Below are positions 1 to 8,311 of a stretch of 64,000 bases of DNA, piece after piece. A program made the translations under genes and the position numbers. The first letter of the stretch is position 1, and each line of letters begins with the position of its first letter. This DNA comes from Mesorhizobium sp. (GTDB lineage Bacteria > Pseudomonadota > Alphaproteobacteria > Rhizobiales > Rhizobiaceae): the NCBI GenBank assembly GCA_004020365.1, contig SAQR01000004.1, forward strand, positions 113,827 to 177,826, written 5' to 3'. The notes beneath the pieces were generated by a model. It ran no database searches, was not told the origin of the DNA, and was given only the letters and a program-made list of their open reading frames with translations.

Positions 1-390
1 CACTGCAACAAGGCGCTGGTCCCGCACATGCTTGAGCGCAATTACGGCAGGATCGTCAACATCGCTTCGATCGCCGGCAAGGAGGGAAACCCGAATGCCT
101 CTGCCTACAGCACCTCCAAGGCGGCGGTGATCGGCCTGACCAAGTCGCTGGGCAAGGAACTGGCCAAGACCAAGGTGACGGTGAACTGCGTCACCCCGGC
201 GGCGGTGCGCACTGCGATCTTCCAGCAGATGAGCCAGCAGCATATCGATTTCATGCTGTCGAAAATACCGATGGCGCGGTTTGGCGAGGTCGAGGAGGTG
301 GCGGCGCTGATCTCGTGGATCGCATCCGAGGAATGCTCTTTTACGACGGCCGCCGTTTTCGACGTCTCCGGCGGGCGGGCCACCTATTGA
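1..390 (+). CDS. SDR family oxidoreductase, 3' part
   Basis: C-terminal 129 codons of a short-chain dehydrogenase/reductase; the cofactor-binding N-terminus lies before the window. The frame is open from base 1. Seen: the catalytic Ser region (NIASIAG) and the Tyr-x-x-x-Lys pair in SAYSTSKAA (bases 106-120), followed by the helix and C-terminal strand typical of classical SDRs, ending GGRATY. The family reduces or oxidises small alcohols and ketones with NAD(P). The substrate cannot be read from this fragment. With an alpha-ketoglutaric semialdehyde dehydrogenase and a 2-hydroxyacid dehydrogenase nearby, a sugar or sugar-acid substrate is a reasonable inference, not shown. The next gene follows 51 bp downstream in the same frame. 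Confidence 0.9.
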   Translation, partial: HCNKALVPHMLERNYGRIVNIASIAGKEGNPNASAYSTSKAAVIGLTKSLGKELAKTKVTVNCVTPAAVRTAIFQQMSQQHIDFMLSKIPMARFGEVEEVAALISWIASEECSFTTAAVFDVSGGRATY

Positions 391-441
391 AGCAAGTCGG
401 ACGATTTACCAGCAAGGCCGCCAGACTGGAGTTCACGCCGA

Positions 442-1782
442 TTGCTTGAGGTCGAACTTCCACTGTCCGACGAAGACCTGCTCGACCGCTTCCAGCGCGC
501 CGCCTTCGGCTATTTTCTGGAAACCGTGAATCCGGAAAACGGACTGGTTGCCGACACGTCGCGGCCAAATTGGCCGGCAAGCATCGCGGTCGTCGGCTTC
601 GCCCTGTCCTGCTATCCGGTCGGCGTCGAGCGCGGCTGGATAACGCGAGACGCAGCCGTGAAGCTGACGCTTGCCGCACTGCGCTTCTTCTGGAACAGCC
701 GGCAAGGCGATGGCGACGACGTCGCCGGCCACAAAGGCTTTTACTACCATTTCCTCGACATGCGGACCGGCCTGCGCGCCTGGCGATGCGAGTTGTCGGT
801 GGTTGACACGGCGCTGCTGATGGCCGGCGTGCTCGCGGCTGGCGCCTATTTCACAGGCGACACTGACGACGAAACCGAAGTCCGCGAACTGGCGGAAATG
901 CTCTACCGGCGCGTCGACTGGCGATGGATGCAAGGCAGCAGACCGACCTTGCGACAGGGCTGGAAGCCGAAGAGCGGTTTTCTGCGTTATGGCTGGGAAG
1001 GCTACAACGAAGCGGCGATCCTCTACGTCCTGGCAATGGCCGCCCCCGACAAGCCAGCCTCGGACGACAGCTATGCCGGCTGGACGGCGACATATCAGTG
1101 GGAAAACATCTACGGCTACGACGTGCTCTACGGCGGTCCGCTGTTCATGCACCAATTCTCGCATGCCTGGATTGACTTCGATGGCATCCGGGATGCGTTC
1201 ATGCAGGAGAAGAACTCGGACTATTTCGAAAACAGCCGCCGCGCGACCTACCTTCACCGGGATTATGCGCGGCACAATCCCTCTGGTTACGACGGCTACG
1301 GCGAAGCGCTTTGGGGCCTTTCGGCGGGTGACGGACCCGGCAAATTCCGCGCGCGGATCGAGCGGCGGCCGCGCAAATTTTCCGGCTATGCGGCGCGCGG
1401 CGCACCGTTCGGCCCCGACGACGGAACGATCGCGCCGTGGTCGTATCTCGCATCACTGCCCTTCGCGCCTGAAATCTGCCTGCCGGCGCTGCGCCACCTC
1501 AGAGAACGCCACCCTGAGGTGGTCGACAGTTTCAGGATGCCGAGCGGCTTCAACCCGACGCTGGCGAACCGGCGGAAGTTCGGGCCGAGCGGCTGGATAT
1601 CGGATGCGCATTATGGACTGGACCAAGGCATCGCCGTGCTGATGATCGAAAACCACCGCTCGCGCCTGATCTGGGACCTGATGCGGTCGAGCCCGCACAT
1701 CCGTCGCGGCCTGTGCAAGGCCGGGTTCAGCGGCGGCTGGTTGTCGCAGCCGGCGAGCCCTCCTCGCAAGGACCCCTGCTGA
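442..1782 (+). CDS. glycoamylase-like protein (PF10091 type)
   Basis: 446 residues resembling the glycoamylase-like domain (PF10091) found alone or at the end of cyclic beta-glucan synthases. The fold is an (alpha/alpha) barrel rich in aromatic residues; visible blocks are FGYFLETVNPENGLVADTS near the N-terminus, RYGWEGYNEA about 190, PLFMHQFSHAWIDF about 235 and GWISDAHYGLDQG near the end. No signal peptide, so cytoplasmic. No ATG is available: the frame opens after the upstream SDR stop and the only credible start is TTG at 442 with a CTGGAG purine run about 10 bp before it. The last ~13 residues (after GGWL) look like non-conserved extension. Probably cotranscribed with the SDR. Exact glycan substrate unknown. 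Confidence 0.75.
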   Translation: MLEVELPLSDEDLLDRFQRAAFGYFLETVNPENGLVADTSRPNWPASIAVVGFALSCYPVGVERGWITRDAAVKLTLAALRFFWNSRQGDGDDVAGHKGFYYHFLDMRTGLRAWRCELSVVDTALLMAGVLAAGAYFTGDTDDETEVRELAEMLYRRVDWRWMQGSRPTLRQGWKPKSGFLRYGWEGYNEAAILYVLAMAAPDKPASDDSYAGWTATYQWENIYGYDVLYGGPLFMHQFSHAWIDFDGIRDAFMQEKNSDYFENSRRATYLHRDYARHNPSGYDGYGEALWGLSAGDGPGKFRARIERRPRKFSGYAARGAPFGPDDGTIAPWSYLASLPFAPEICLPALRHLRERHPEVVDSFRMPSGFNPTLANRRKFGPSGWISDAHYGLDQGIAVLMIENHRSRLIWDLMRSSPHIRRGLCKAGFSGGWLSQPASPPRKDPC

Positions 1783-1834
1783 ATGACGGCTACTGCCCAG
1801 CTGTCGCTGTCGTGTTGGGCACAAAGACGTTCGC

Positions 1835-1865
1835 CCTTCCCAGCAACTCGCGCTTGCTGGAAAGG
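1835..1865. terminator. hairpin between convergent genes
   Basis: An inverted repeat (CCTTcCCAGCAA, loop CTCGCGC, TTGCTGGaAAGG) lies between the glycoamylase-like gene and the convergent aldehyde dehydrogenase gene. Position and symmetry suit a bidirectional terminator; there is no clear T-run. Confidence 0.45.
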
Positions 1866-1893
1866 CCGTTCGATTTCGTCTGGCTTGATTTAC

Positions 1894-3333
1894 TTAGCCG
1901 GCGAACGTGTAGGCGGTCTTTACCGTAGTGTAGAATTCCGCCGCGTAGCGGCCTTGCTCGCGCGGGCCATAGCTCGATCCCTTGCGGCCGCCGAAAGGCA
2001 CGTGGAAGTCGACGCCCGCCGTCGGCAGATTGACCATCACCATGCCGGCCTCCGAGTTGCGCTTGAAATGCGTGGCGTGCTTGAGGCTCGAGGTGCAGAT
2101 GCCCGACGTCAGCCCGAACGGCGTGTCGTTGGCTACCGCCAGCGCCTCGTCATAGTCCTTGACGCGGATCACGTTGGCGACCGGCCCAAAAATCTCCTCG
2201 CGTGAAATGCGCATGGCGTTGGTGGCTTGCGTGAACAGCGCCGGTTGCAGGTAGAAGCCGCGGGTTTCGCGATCGAGCCGCTCGCCGCCGAAGGCGAGAT
2301 CGGCGCCTTCCTGGCGGCCGATGGCGATATAGTCTTCGTCCTGTTTCAACTGGCTCTGGTCGACGACGGGTCCGATCTGGGTTTTCGCATCAAGGGCGTC
2401 GCCGACGACCAGCTTGGCGAGGCGATCTTTCATCGCATCGACGAAGCGGTCATGGATGCCGTCCGTCACGACCAGGCGGGACGACGCCGTGCAGCGCTGG
2501 CCGGTCGAGAAATATGCGCCATTGATCGCGCAGTCGACGGCGACGGCAATATCTGCATCGTCGAGCACGACAAGCGGGTTCTTGCCGCCCATTTCGAGCT
2601 GGTACTTGCGCATGTGCTCGACGCTGGCGGCAGCCACGCGCTTGCCGGTGCCGACCGAGCCGGTGAAGGTGATGGCATTGAGGTCAGGGCTGTCGAGCAT
2701 GGCCTGGCCGACTACCGAACCCTTGCCCATGACGAGATTGAGCACACCCTTCGGCAGGCCGGCGCGGTGCAATATGTCGACAATGGTCCAGGCGCTCTCC
2801 GGAACCAGCTCGGCCGGCTTGAAGACGATGGTGTTGCCGTAGGCCAGGGCGGGAGCGATCTTCCATGCCGGGATGGCGATCGGGAAATTCCACGGTGTGA
2901 TGATGCCGACGACGCCGACCGCCTCCCGCGTAATCTCGACACCGACGCCGGGCCGCACGCTTGGAACCACCTCGCCCGACAGGCGCAGCGTCTCACCAGC
3001 GAAGAAATCAAAAATCTGAGCGGCCCGCACGGTCTCCCCAATGCCCTCGACCAGCGTCTTGCCTTCTTCGCGCGCCAACGCCCGGCCGATTTCATCCTTG
3101 CGCGCGGTGATCTCGTCCGACGCCTTCCTCAGCACCGCATGGCGTGCCAGCAAGCCCGATCGGGACCATGCCGGAAATGCCGCTTTCGCCGCCGCAATGG
3201 CCTGCCGCGCCTGCTCGGCGTCGCCCGACGCATATTCGCCGACCACGTCGTCGAGATTGGAGGGGTTGATGTTGCGGGAGCCGGCATCGCCCACCCACTC
3301 GCCGTCGATGAGGTTCTTTCGAAACGGGATCAT
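1894..3333 (-). CDS. alpha-ketoglutaric semialdehyde dehydrogenase (aldehyde dehydrogenase family)
   Basis: 479-residue NAD(P)-dependent aldehyde dehydrogenase. Key residues visible: PWNFP (Asn153), Glu247 in LEMGGKNP and the nucleophile Cys281 in STGQRCTASS. The C-terminal block with HVPFGGRKGSSYGPREQG is characteristic of the bacterial 2,5-dioxovalerate (alpha-ketoglutaric semialdehyde) dehydrogenase branch, which oxidises the last intermediate of pentose, sugar-acid or hydroxyproline breakdown to 2-oxoglutarate. The start is ATG at 3333, preceded by AAGGAAGA; an in-frame extension to 3387 has no ribosome binding site and does not match family N-termini. The subfamily call is from recalled sequence similarity, so another aldehyde substrate remains possible. 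A 259-bp divergent promoter region separates it from the next gene. Confidence 0.85.
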   Translation of the reverse strand: MIPFRKNLIDGEWVGDAGSRNINPSNLDDVVGEYASGDAEQARQAIAAAKAAFPAWSRSGLLARHAVLRKASDEITARKDEIGRALAREEGKTLVEGIGETVRAAQIFDFFAGETLRLSGEVVPSVRPGVGVEITREAVGVVGIITPWNFPIAIPAWKIAPALAYGNTIVFKPAELVPESAWTIVDILHRAGLPKGVLNLVMGKGSVVGQAMLDSPDLNAITFTGSVGTGKRVAAASVEHMRKYQLEMGGKNPLVVLDDADIAVAVDCAINGAYFSTGQRCTASSRLVVTDGIHDRFVDAMKDRLAKLVVGDALDAKTQIGPVVDQSQLKQDEDYIAIGRQEGADLAFGGERLDRETRGFYLQPALFTQATNAMRISREEIFGPVANVIRVKDYDEALAVANDTPFGLTSGICTSSLKHATHFKRNSEAGMVMVNLPTAGVDFHVPFGGRKGSSYGPREQGRYAAEFYTTVKTAYTFAG

Positions 3334-3592
3334 GTCGCTGTCTTCCTTGTCCTTCGATTGCCGTCTATCTGGACCACCGGCCGCCATACCGCAAGGCCGC
3401 CAGCGGCAAAGTTCTCATCCTCGACAGGCATGTGCTAAGCAGGCTTCGGAAAAGTTTTCGATGGTTTTCAAGGAAAAACCTGCGTCAAACAAAACCTAAG
3501 CAGGCAAAGCTCCGCAAGCCGCTTAGGTGTCGAGATGGTAAACCATGATTTCTAGTGTAGTGCGACGCGGATCGCGCCAAGAGGAAACAGCC

Positions 3593-4624
3593 ATGTCCGA
3601 CAGCGCCTTGCCGCTGGTGATCAGCGCGCCCGAGCCACGCACGCTCGACCTGATTTTCACGCCCGAGGCTCTGGCGAGATTCCGCGCCAGATACCGTATC
3701 GTCGAGACGTCGCCCGAAGGCGTCGCCGGTCTGCCACACGATGTGCTCCCCGAGGCGCGCTACATCGTCGGCCAGCCGCCGATCGCGCCGGAGACGCTGG
3801 AAAGGATGACGGCGCTGCGCTGTGTCTTCAATGTCGAGAGCAACCTCATCAACAACATGCCGTATGAAACGCTGTTTTCGCGCGGCATTCATGTCGTCAC
3901 CACCGGCATGGTGTTTGCCGAGCCGGTGGCCGAGCTCGGTCTTGCCATGGCGCTCAACCTCGCCCGCGACATCGTCGACGCCGATCTTACGTTTCGTCAG
4001 GGCAAGGAGCTGTGGGGCGGCGAGGGCAACCGGACGGCGCGGCTTCTCTCCGGCGCGGATGTCGGTATCATCGGCTTCGGCGATCTCGGCCGTGCGCTCA
4101 ACCGGCTGCTGTCGGGCTTTCGCACGCGGACCAAGGTCTTCGATCCGTGGCTGCCGCCCTCGATCCTGATCGAGAACGGCGTCGAGCCGGCTTCCCTCGA
4201 CAGGGTTTTGTCGAGTAGCGATTTCGTCTTCGTCGTCGCTTCGGTGACCAGCGAAAACCAGGGTTTTCTCGGCACCGAGGCCTTTGCCAGGATGCGCAAA
4301 GGAGCCGCCTTCATCCTGCTCAGCCGTGCCGGCGTGGTCGATTTTCCGGCGCTGATGGATGCAGTTCGCAGCGGCCACATCGTCGCCGCCAGCGATGTGT
4401 TTCCGCAAGAGCCGCTGGCGCAGGACCATCCTGTCCGCACGCTGCCCGGCTTCCTGCGCTCCGCCCACCGGGCCGCCGCCCTCGACATCGCGTTCAAGCG
4501 CATGGGCGACATGGTGCTGGAAGACATGGACCTGATCGACCGCGGCCTGCCGCCAATGCGTTCGAAGCGGGCCGAACGCGAGACCGTTTCGCGCATGCGC
4601 TCGAAGCCGGTCGACAAGAACTAA
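3593..4624 (+). CDS. D-isomer-specific 2-hydroxyacid dehydrogenase family protein
   Basis: 343 residues of the D-2-hydroxyacid dehydrogenase (phosphoglycerate dehydrogenase-like) family. The Rossmann motif VGIIGFGDLGRALNRLL sits near residue 160. The active-site trio can be followed: Arg in LLSRAGVVD, Glu in FPQEP and His in RSAHRAAA, so catalysis should be intact. Start chosen at ATG 3593 with GAGGAAAC five bases upstream, in preference to an in-frame ATG at 3545 that lacks a site. It is divergent from the aldehyde dehydrogenase. Substrate unknown; an NAD(P)H-dependent 2-oxoacid/2-hydroxyacid reaction is expected. Confidence 0.85.
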   Translation: MSDSALPLVISAPEPRTLDLIFTPEALARFRARYRIVETSPEGVAGLPHDVLPEARYIVGQPPIAPETLERMTALRCVFNVESNLINNMPYETLFSRGIHVVTTGMVFAEPVAELGLAMALNLARDIVDADLTFRQGKELWGGEGNRTARLLSGADVGIIGFGDLGRALNRLLSGFRTRTKVFDPWLPPSILIENGVEPASLDRVLSSSDFVFVVASVTSENQGFLGTEAFARMRKGAAFILLSRAGVVDFPALMDAVRSGHIVAASDVFPQEPLAQDHPVRTLPGFLRSAHRAAALDIAFKRMGDMVLEDMDLIDRGLPPMRSKRAERETVSRMRSKPVDKN

Positions 4625-4652
4625 GCCGTCAATCCAGCGCCTGCGCGGGTAC

Positions 4653-5138
4653 TCAGATGGTGAACGACCAAAACAGGCAGGCGAGCGTCGCTGCAGCGAA
4701 GACGACAAAGAACAGGCTTCTAAGCAGGATATTGCGGCGCAGCTCGTTCATGAAGAGATGGCAGCCGACGACGGCCACGACAAACAGGAACCGCCAATTC
4801 AGCAGTGCCGGCAGGACATTGCTTCGATCGAAAGCCCACCTGGCGGCGAGGCCGCCAATGATGGCCGCGAACAACACGATGACTGTCCAGAAGATCGCAT
4901 CCGCAGCATGTGTCAGGACGATGCCGGCGACCCTGATCGGCAGGATCATCATCAGCAGCGCACTGAAGAAGTACACGGCCGCGAGCGGGATAAACGTCCC
5001 GGCATCGGCGACGTCGTCCAGGCGTTCTGCGCCGATCGCACCAAAGGGATAGCCATGCCTGGCCACTGCCAGGCTGAGAGCCATCAGCAAAGCCGTCAAG
5101 ATGGCCACCAATGCGAATGAAGTGAGGGCTTTGCTCAT
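4653..5138 (-). CDS. hypothetical membrane protein with about four TM helices
   Basis: 161 residues with four hydrophobic segments (about residues 5-25, 46-68, 80-102 and 110-160, the last probably two short spans) separated by short charged loops. ATG at 5138 has AGGA upstream. No family recognised. It lies convergent with the 2-hydroxyacid dehydrogenase (28-bp gap) and about 100 bp downstream of the end of nasA. Its membrane composition argues that it is a real gene, but no function can be given. Confidence 0.65.
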   Translation of the reverse strand: MSKALTSFALVAILTALLMALSLAVARHGYPFGAIGAERLDDVADAGTFIPLAAVYFFSALLMMILPIRVAGIVLTHAADAIFWTVIVLFAAIIGGLAARWAFDRSNVLPALLNWRFLFVVAVVGCHLFMNELRRNILLRSLFFVVFAAATLACLFWSFTI

Positions 5139-5240
5139 AAGGGTCCTGCTCGGAACGAATCGAATAAGGACGTTGGTAGCCCACGGTTTGTAAATTGCTG
5201 GTAAGCGCCGAGGCCCGGCGTGACAGACTTTTTAGCCCCC

Positions 5241-7973
5241 TCACTCGGCCGCGTGAAGGCGTCGCGCCTCGATGATGGTCCTGATCTCGGCGCGGCAGGA
5301 GCCGCAATTGGTGCCGGCGTGCAAGGTGGCGCCGATCGCTTCGACGCTTACGCAGCCTCCGCGCACCGCTTCGGCGATCTGATTGGCGCCGACCCCGAAA
5401 CAGGAGCAGACAACGGCACCACGATCGACGCTGTTGCCGCCCGGCCGCCCCGCCACGATCGCCAGTCGCCCGCGCCGATCGGCATGGTCCGCGCTCAACT
5501 GCTCCACCGCCCAGCCGCGCGACACCGCGACCGGACTGGGCGCAAGATAGAGCGCGCCAGTCAGCCGGCTGCCGGCAAATCGGGCGAAGCGATAGTGCCC
5601 GCCGGCGACATCATGATAGGCCAGCGTCTCGCCTGGCGCGTCCGCCCCGAAAAGCGAAGCCGCGAAATCCGGCCAGTCCCGGTCGGCTTCCAGCGCAAGC
5701 TCGAGACGCCAGCCGGCAGCGCAGCGGGCGAGGCTCCAATAGTCGGCGTCGATCGAGGCTGGCCGTTCGGCAAGCACCGCGAAGCCGAAGGCGGCTGCAG
5801 CGAAGCGCTCCACCCGGGCGGCAACATTCTTCGAGGCCGGCTGCCCTGAAATCGCATCGGTGACGGGCGCCACCAGTGCATCGATGCGAGCCCGCGCGGA
5901 AAACTGGTCCGTCCAGTGCATCGGCACGAAGACCGATCCCCGCCGCTGCCGCGCTGTCACCAGCGCGCGAACCAGCACCTCGCCATGCTCGGTTGAGACG
6001 CGCACGATGTCGGCATCGCCGATACCGAAGTGCTGCGCGTCCGCCGGGTGGATTTCGGCGAACGGCTCGGCCAGATGCTGCGACAGCCGCGGGCTTTTTC
6101 CCGTCCGCGTCATGGTGTGCCAGTGGTCGCGGACGCGCCCGGTGTTGAGCACCAGCGGATACTCCGGGCTGGCGCGGGTTTGTGCGGTCGGGCGGATGGC
6201 AATGAATTTCGCTCTGCCGTCGGGAGTGTAGAAGCTGCCGTTGGCGAAGAAGCGGCTGCTTTTAACCTCCGGTCGGCGCCAGGCACCCCCCTCTGGCCTG
6301 CCGGCCATCTCCCCCTCAGCAGGCCAGAGGGGGGTGCCTGGGCTCAGCGCTGGCCATTGGAATGGCGCGAGCGCATCGTAGGTCTCCGCGTCAACGCCAC
6401 CATACGCGCCAATATCAAAATCCCGCGCGCCGTCATTCTCGAACGCCGACAGCGCGGCGTGCTCGGCGAAGATATCGGCCGGCGATGCGTGCGAAAACGC
6501 TTCGGCAAAACCCATCCGCTTGGCGACTTCGGCGATGATCCACCAGTCGGCCCTTGCCTCGCCGGGCGTGGCCAAAAAGGCGCGCTGGCGCGAGATGCGG
6601 CGCTCCGAATTGGTGACCGAGCCGTCCTTCTCGCCCCATGCGGCGGCGGGCAGCCGGACGTGGGCGTGGCGGACCGTGTCGGTCTTGGCCAATACGTCAG
6701 ACACCACGACAAACGGGCAGGCCTTGATCGCCGCCTCGACGGCATCGGCATCCGGCATCGAGTCGACCGGGTTGGTCGCCATGATCCACAGCGCCTTGAT
6801 GCGCCCGTCGGCTACCGCCCGAAACATCTCGACCGCCTTCAAGCCGGGCTTTTCAGCGACGGTCGGCGCACTCCAGAACCGCTGCACGCGGTCGCGGTGC
6901 TCGGGGTTTTCGATCTCCATATGGGCGGCCAGCATGTTGGCCAGGCCGCCGACCTCGCGACCGCCCATCGCATTGGGCTGGCCGGTTACCGAGAACGGCC
7001 CGGCGCCGGGCTTGCCGACGCGGCCGGTGGCGAGATGACAGTTGATGATGGCGTTGACCTTGTCGGTGCCCGAGGACGACTGGTTCACGCCCTGGCTGTA
7101 GACGGTCACCGTCTTCGCCGTCGCGGCGAACAGGCTGTAGAAGCTGACAAGCTCGTCCTCGCCGAGGCCGGTGGCAGCGGCGATGCCGGCAAGGTCGAGC
7201 GCGGAAGCGGCAAAAAGGGCTTGCCCGAAGCCGGTCGTATGCGCCGTGATATAGGTGCGGTCCAGCGCGTTGTGCTGGCCGAGATAGGCGAGCAGCCCTG
7301 TGAACAGCGCGACGTCGCCATCCGGCGCGATCGCCAGATGCATGTCGGCAATATCTGATGTCATCGTGCGGCGCGGGTCGACCAGCACCACCTTCATGTC
7401 GGGCCGTTTTTCCCGGGCGGCGGCAATGCGCTGGTAGAGCACCGGATGGCACCAGGCGAGATTGGAGCCGACCAGCACGATCAGGTCGGCGAGTTCCAGA
7501 TCATCGTAGCAGCCTGGCACCGTGTCGGAGCCGAAGGCGCGGCGGTGGCCGGCAACCGACGAGGCCATGCACAGGCGCGAATTGGTGTCGATATTGGCCG
7601 AGCCGATGAAGCCTTTCATCAGCTTGTTGGCGACGTAGTAATCCTCGGTCAGCAACTGGCCGGAGACGTAGAAGGCGACCGCGTCGGGACCGTGCTCGGC
7701 GATGGTCCGCGAGAAGGTCGAGGCGACGAGGTCGAGCGCTTCGTCCCAGTCGGTTCGGCGACCGTGGATCTCCGGATGGAGCAGCCGTCCGTCGAGGTCG
7801 ATCGTCTCGGCCAACGCCGAGCCCTTGGAACAGAGCCGGCCGAAATTCGCCGGATGGTCAGGGTCGCCGCGAACGGTTACCTCACCGTTCGCGGCGACCT
7901 TCGCCAGCACGCCGCAGCCCACCCCGCAATAGGGGCAGGTGGTCCTCACCTCGCGCGCTGCGTCGATTTTCAT
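5241..7973 (-). CDS. nasA: assimilatory nitrate reductase catalytic subunit NasA
   Basis: About 910-residue cytoplasmic molybdopterin enzyme reducing nitrate to nitrite. The N-terminal [4Fe-4S] motif is TTCPYCGVGCGV with a further Cys in RLCSKGSA; molybdopterin guanine dinucleotide binding blocks follow (GYxSVTGQPNAMGGREVGG-like region near residue 330). A C-terminal BFD-type [2Fe-2S] domain carries VVCSCFGVG and TNCGSCRAE, typical of NasA that takes electrons without a separate small subunit. ATG 7973 is preferred to TTG 7979; the nirD stop codon is two bases upstream, so translation is probably coupled. Last gene of narK-nirB-nirD-nasA. Odd: an in-frame insert of about 26 residues encoded by a perfect palindrome at 6279-6341. 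Confidence 0.95.
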   Translation of the reverse strand: MKIDAAREVRTTCPYCGVGCGVLAKVAANGEVTVRGDPDHPANFGRLCSKGSALAETIDLDGRLLHPEIHGRRTDWDEALDLVASTFSRTIAEHGPDAVAFYVSGQLLTEDYYVANKLMKGFIGSANIDTNSRLCMASSVAGHRRAFGSDTVPGCYDDLELADLIVLVGSNLAWCHPVLYQRIAAAREKRPDMKVVLVDPRRTMTSDIADMHLAIAPDGDVALFTGLLAYLGQHNALDRTYITAHTTGFGQALFAASALDLAGIAAATGLGEDELVSFYSLFAATAKTVTVYSQGVNQSSSGTDKVNAIINCHLATGRVGKPGAGPFSVTGQPNAMGGREVGGLANMLAAHMEIENPEHRDRVQRFWSAPTVAEKPGLKAVEMFRAVADGRIKALWIMATNPVDSMPDADAVEAAIKACPFVVVSDVLAKTDTVRHAHVRLPAAAWGEKDGSVTNSERRISRQRAFLATPGEARADWWIIAEVAKRMGFAEAFSHASPADIFAEHAALSAFENDGARDFDIGAYGGVDAETYDALAPFQWPALSPGTPLWPAEGEMAGRPEGGAWRRPEVKSSRFFANGSFYTPDGRAKFIAIRPTAQTRASPEYPLVLNTGRVRDHWHTMTRTGKSPRLSQHLAEPFAEIHPADAQHFGIGDADIVRVSTEHGEVLVRALVTARQRRGSVFVPMHWTDQFSARARIDALVAPVTDAISGQPASKNVAARVERFAAAAFGFAVLAERPASIDADYWSLARCAAGWRLELALEADRDWPDFAASLFGADAPGETLAYHDVAGGHYRFARFAGSRLTGALYLAPSPVAVSRGWAVEQLSADHADRRGRLAIVAGRPGGNSVDRGAVVCSCFGVGANQIAEAVRGGCVSVEAIGATLHAGTNCGSCRAEIRTIIEARRLHAAE
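6279..6341. repeat. RIME-like palindromic element inside nasA
   Basis: Two perfectly complementary 23-bp arms (6279-6301 and 6319-6341) around a 17-bp loop containing CCGGCCATCTCCCCCTCA. Composition (CTGGCCTGCCGGCCATCTCC) resembles the short palindromic RIME/REP-like repeats scattered between genes of rhizobia. Here it lies within coding sequence and is open in the nasA frame, encoding a Gly/Pro/Trp-rich insert beginning SPGTPLWPAEGEMAG. Confidence 0.8.
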
Positions 7974-7975
7974 GC

Positions 7976-8311
7976 TCAAGCCGCGCGACTGGCCAGCGCT
8001 TCCAGCGCAATGAACAGGCGCTCGCCCTCGATCCGCACCGGAATGGTGCGCACCGCACCTTCGTCAGCGCCAAGCGCCTTGCCGGTTTCCAGCGAGATCA
8101 CCCAATTGTGGAGAGGACAGGTCACCGCCGCGCCATGGACTATCCCCTGCGAGAGCGGCCCGCCCTTGTGCGGGCAATGGTCCTCGATGGCAAAGACCTG
8201 GTCGTCTGCGGTGCGGAAGACGGCGATCTTGCCTTGAGGCGTGGCGACGCAGCGCGCGCCGCGTCGCGGAATGTCTGAGAGCGTCCCGACAGCAATCCAA
8301 TTCATCATCAT
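7976..8311 (-). CDS. nirD: nitrite reductase small subunit NirD
   Basis: 111-residue Rieske-type small subunit of NADH-dependent assimilatory nitrite reductase. The [2Fe-2S] ligands are visible as DHCPHKGGPLSQG and TCPLHNWV. The family stabilises NirB or assists its electron transfer. Three consecutive ATG codons (8311, 8308, 8305) occur; the first overlaps the nirB stop codon (TGATG), indicating translational coupling. Followed two bases after its stop by the nasA ATG. Confidence 0.95.
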   Translation of the reverse strand: MMMNWIAVGTLSDIPRRGARCVATPQGKIAVFRTADDQVFAIEDHCPHKGGPLSQGIVHGAAVTCPLHNWVISLETGKALGADEGAVRTIPVRIEGERLFIALEALASRAA

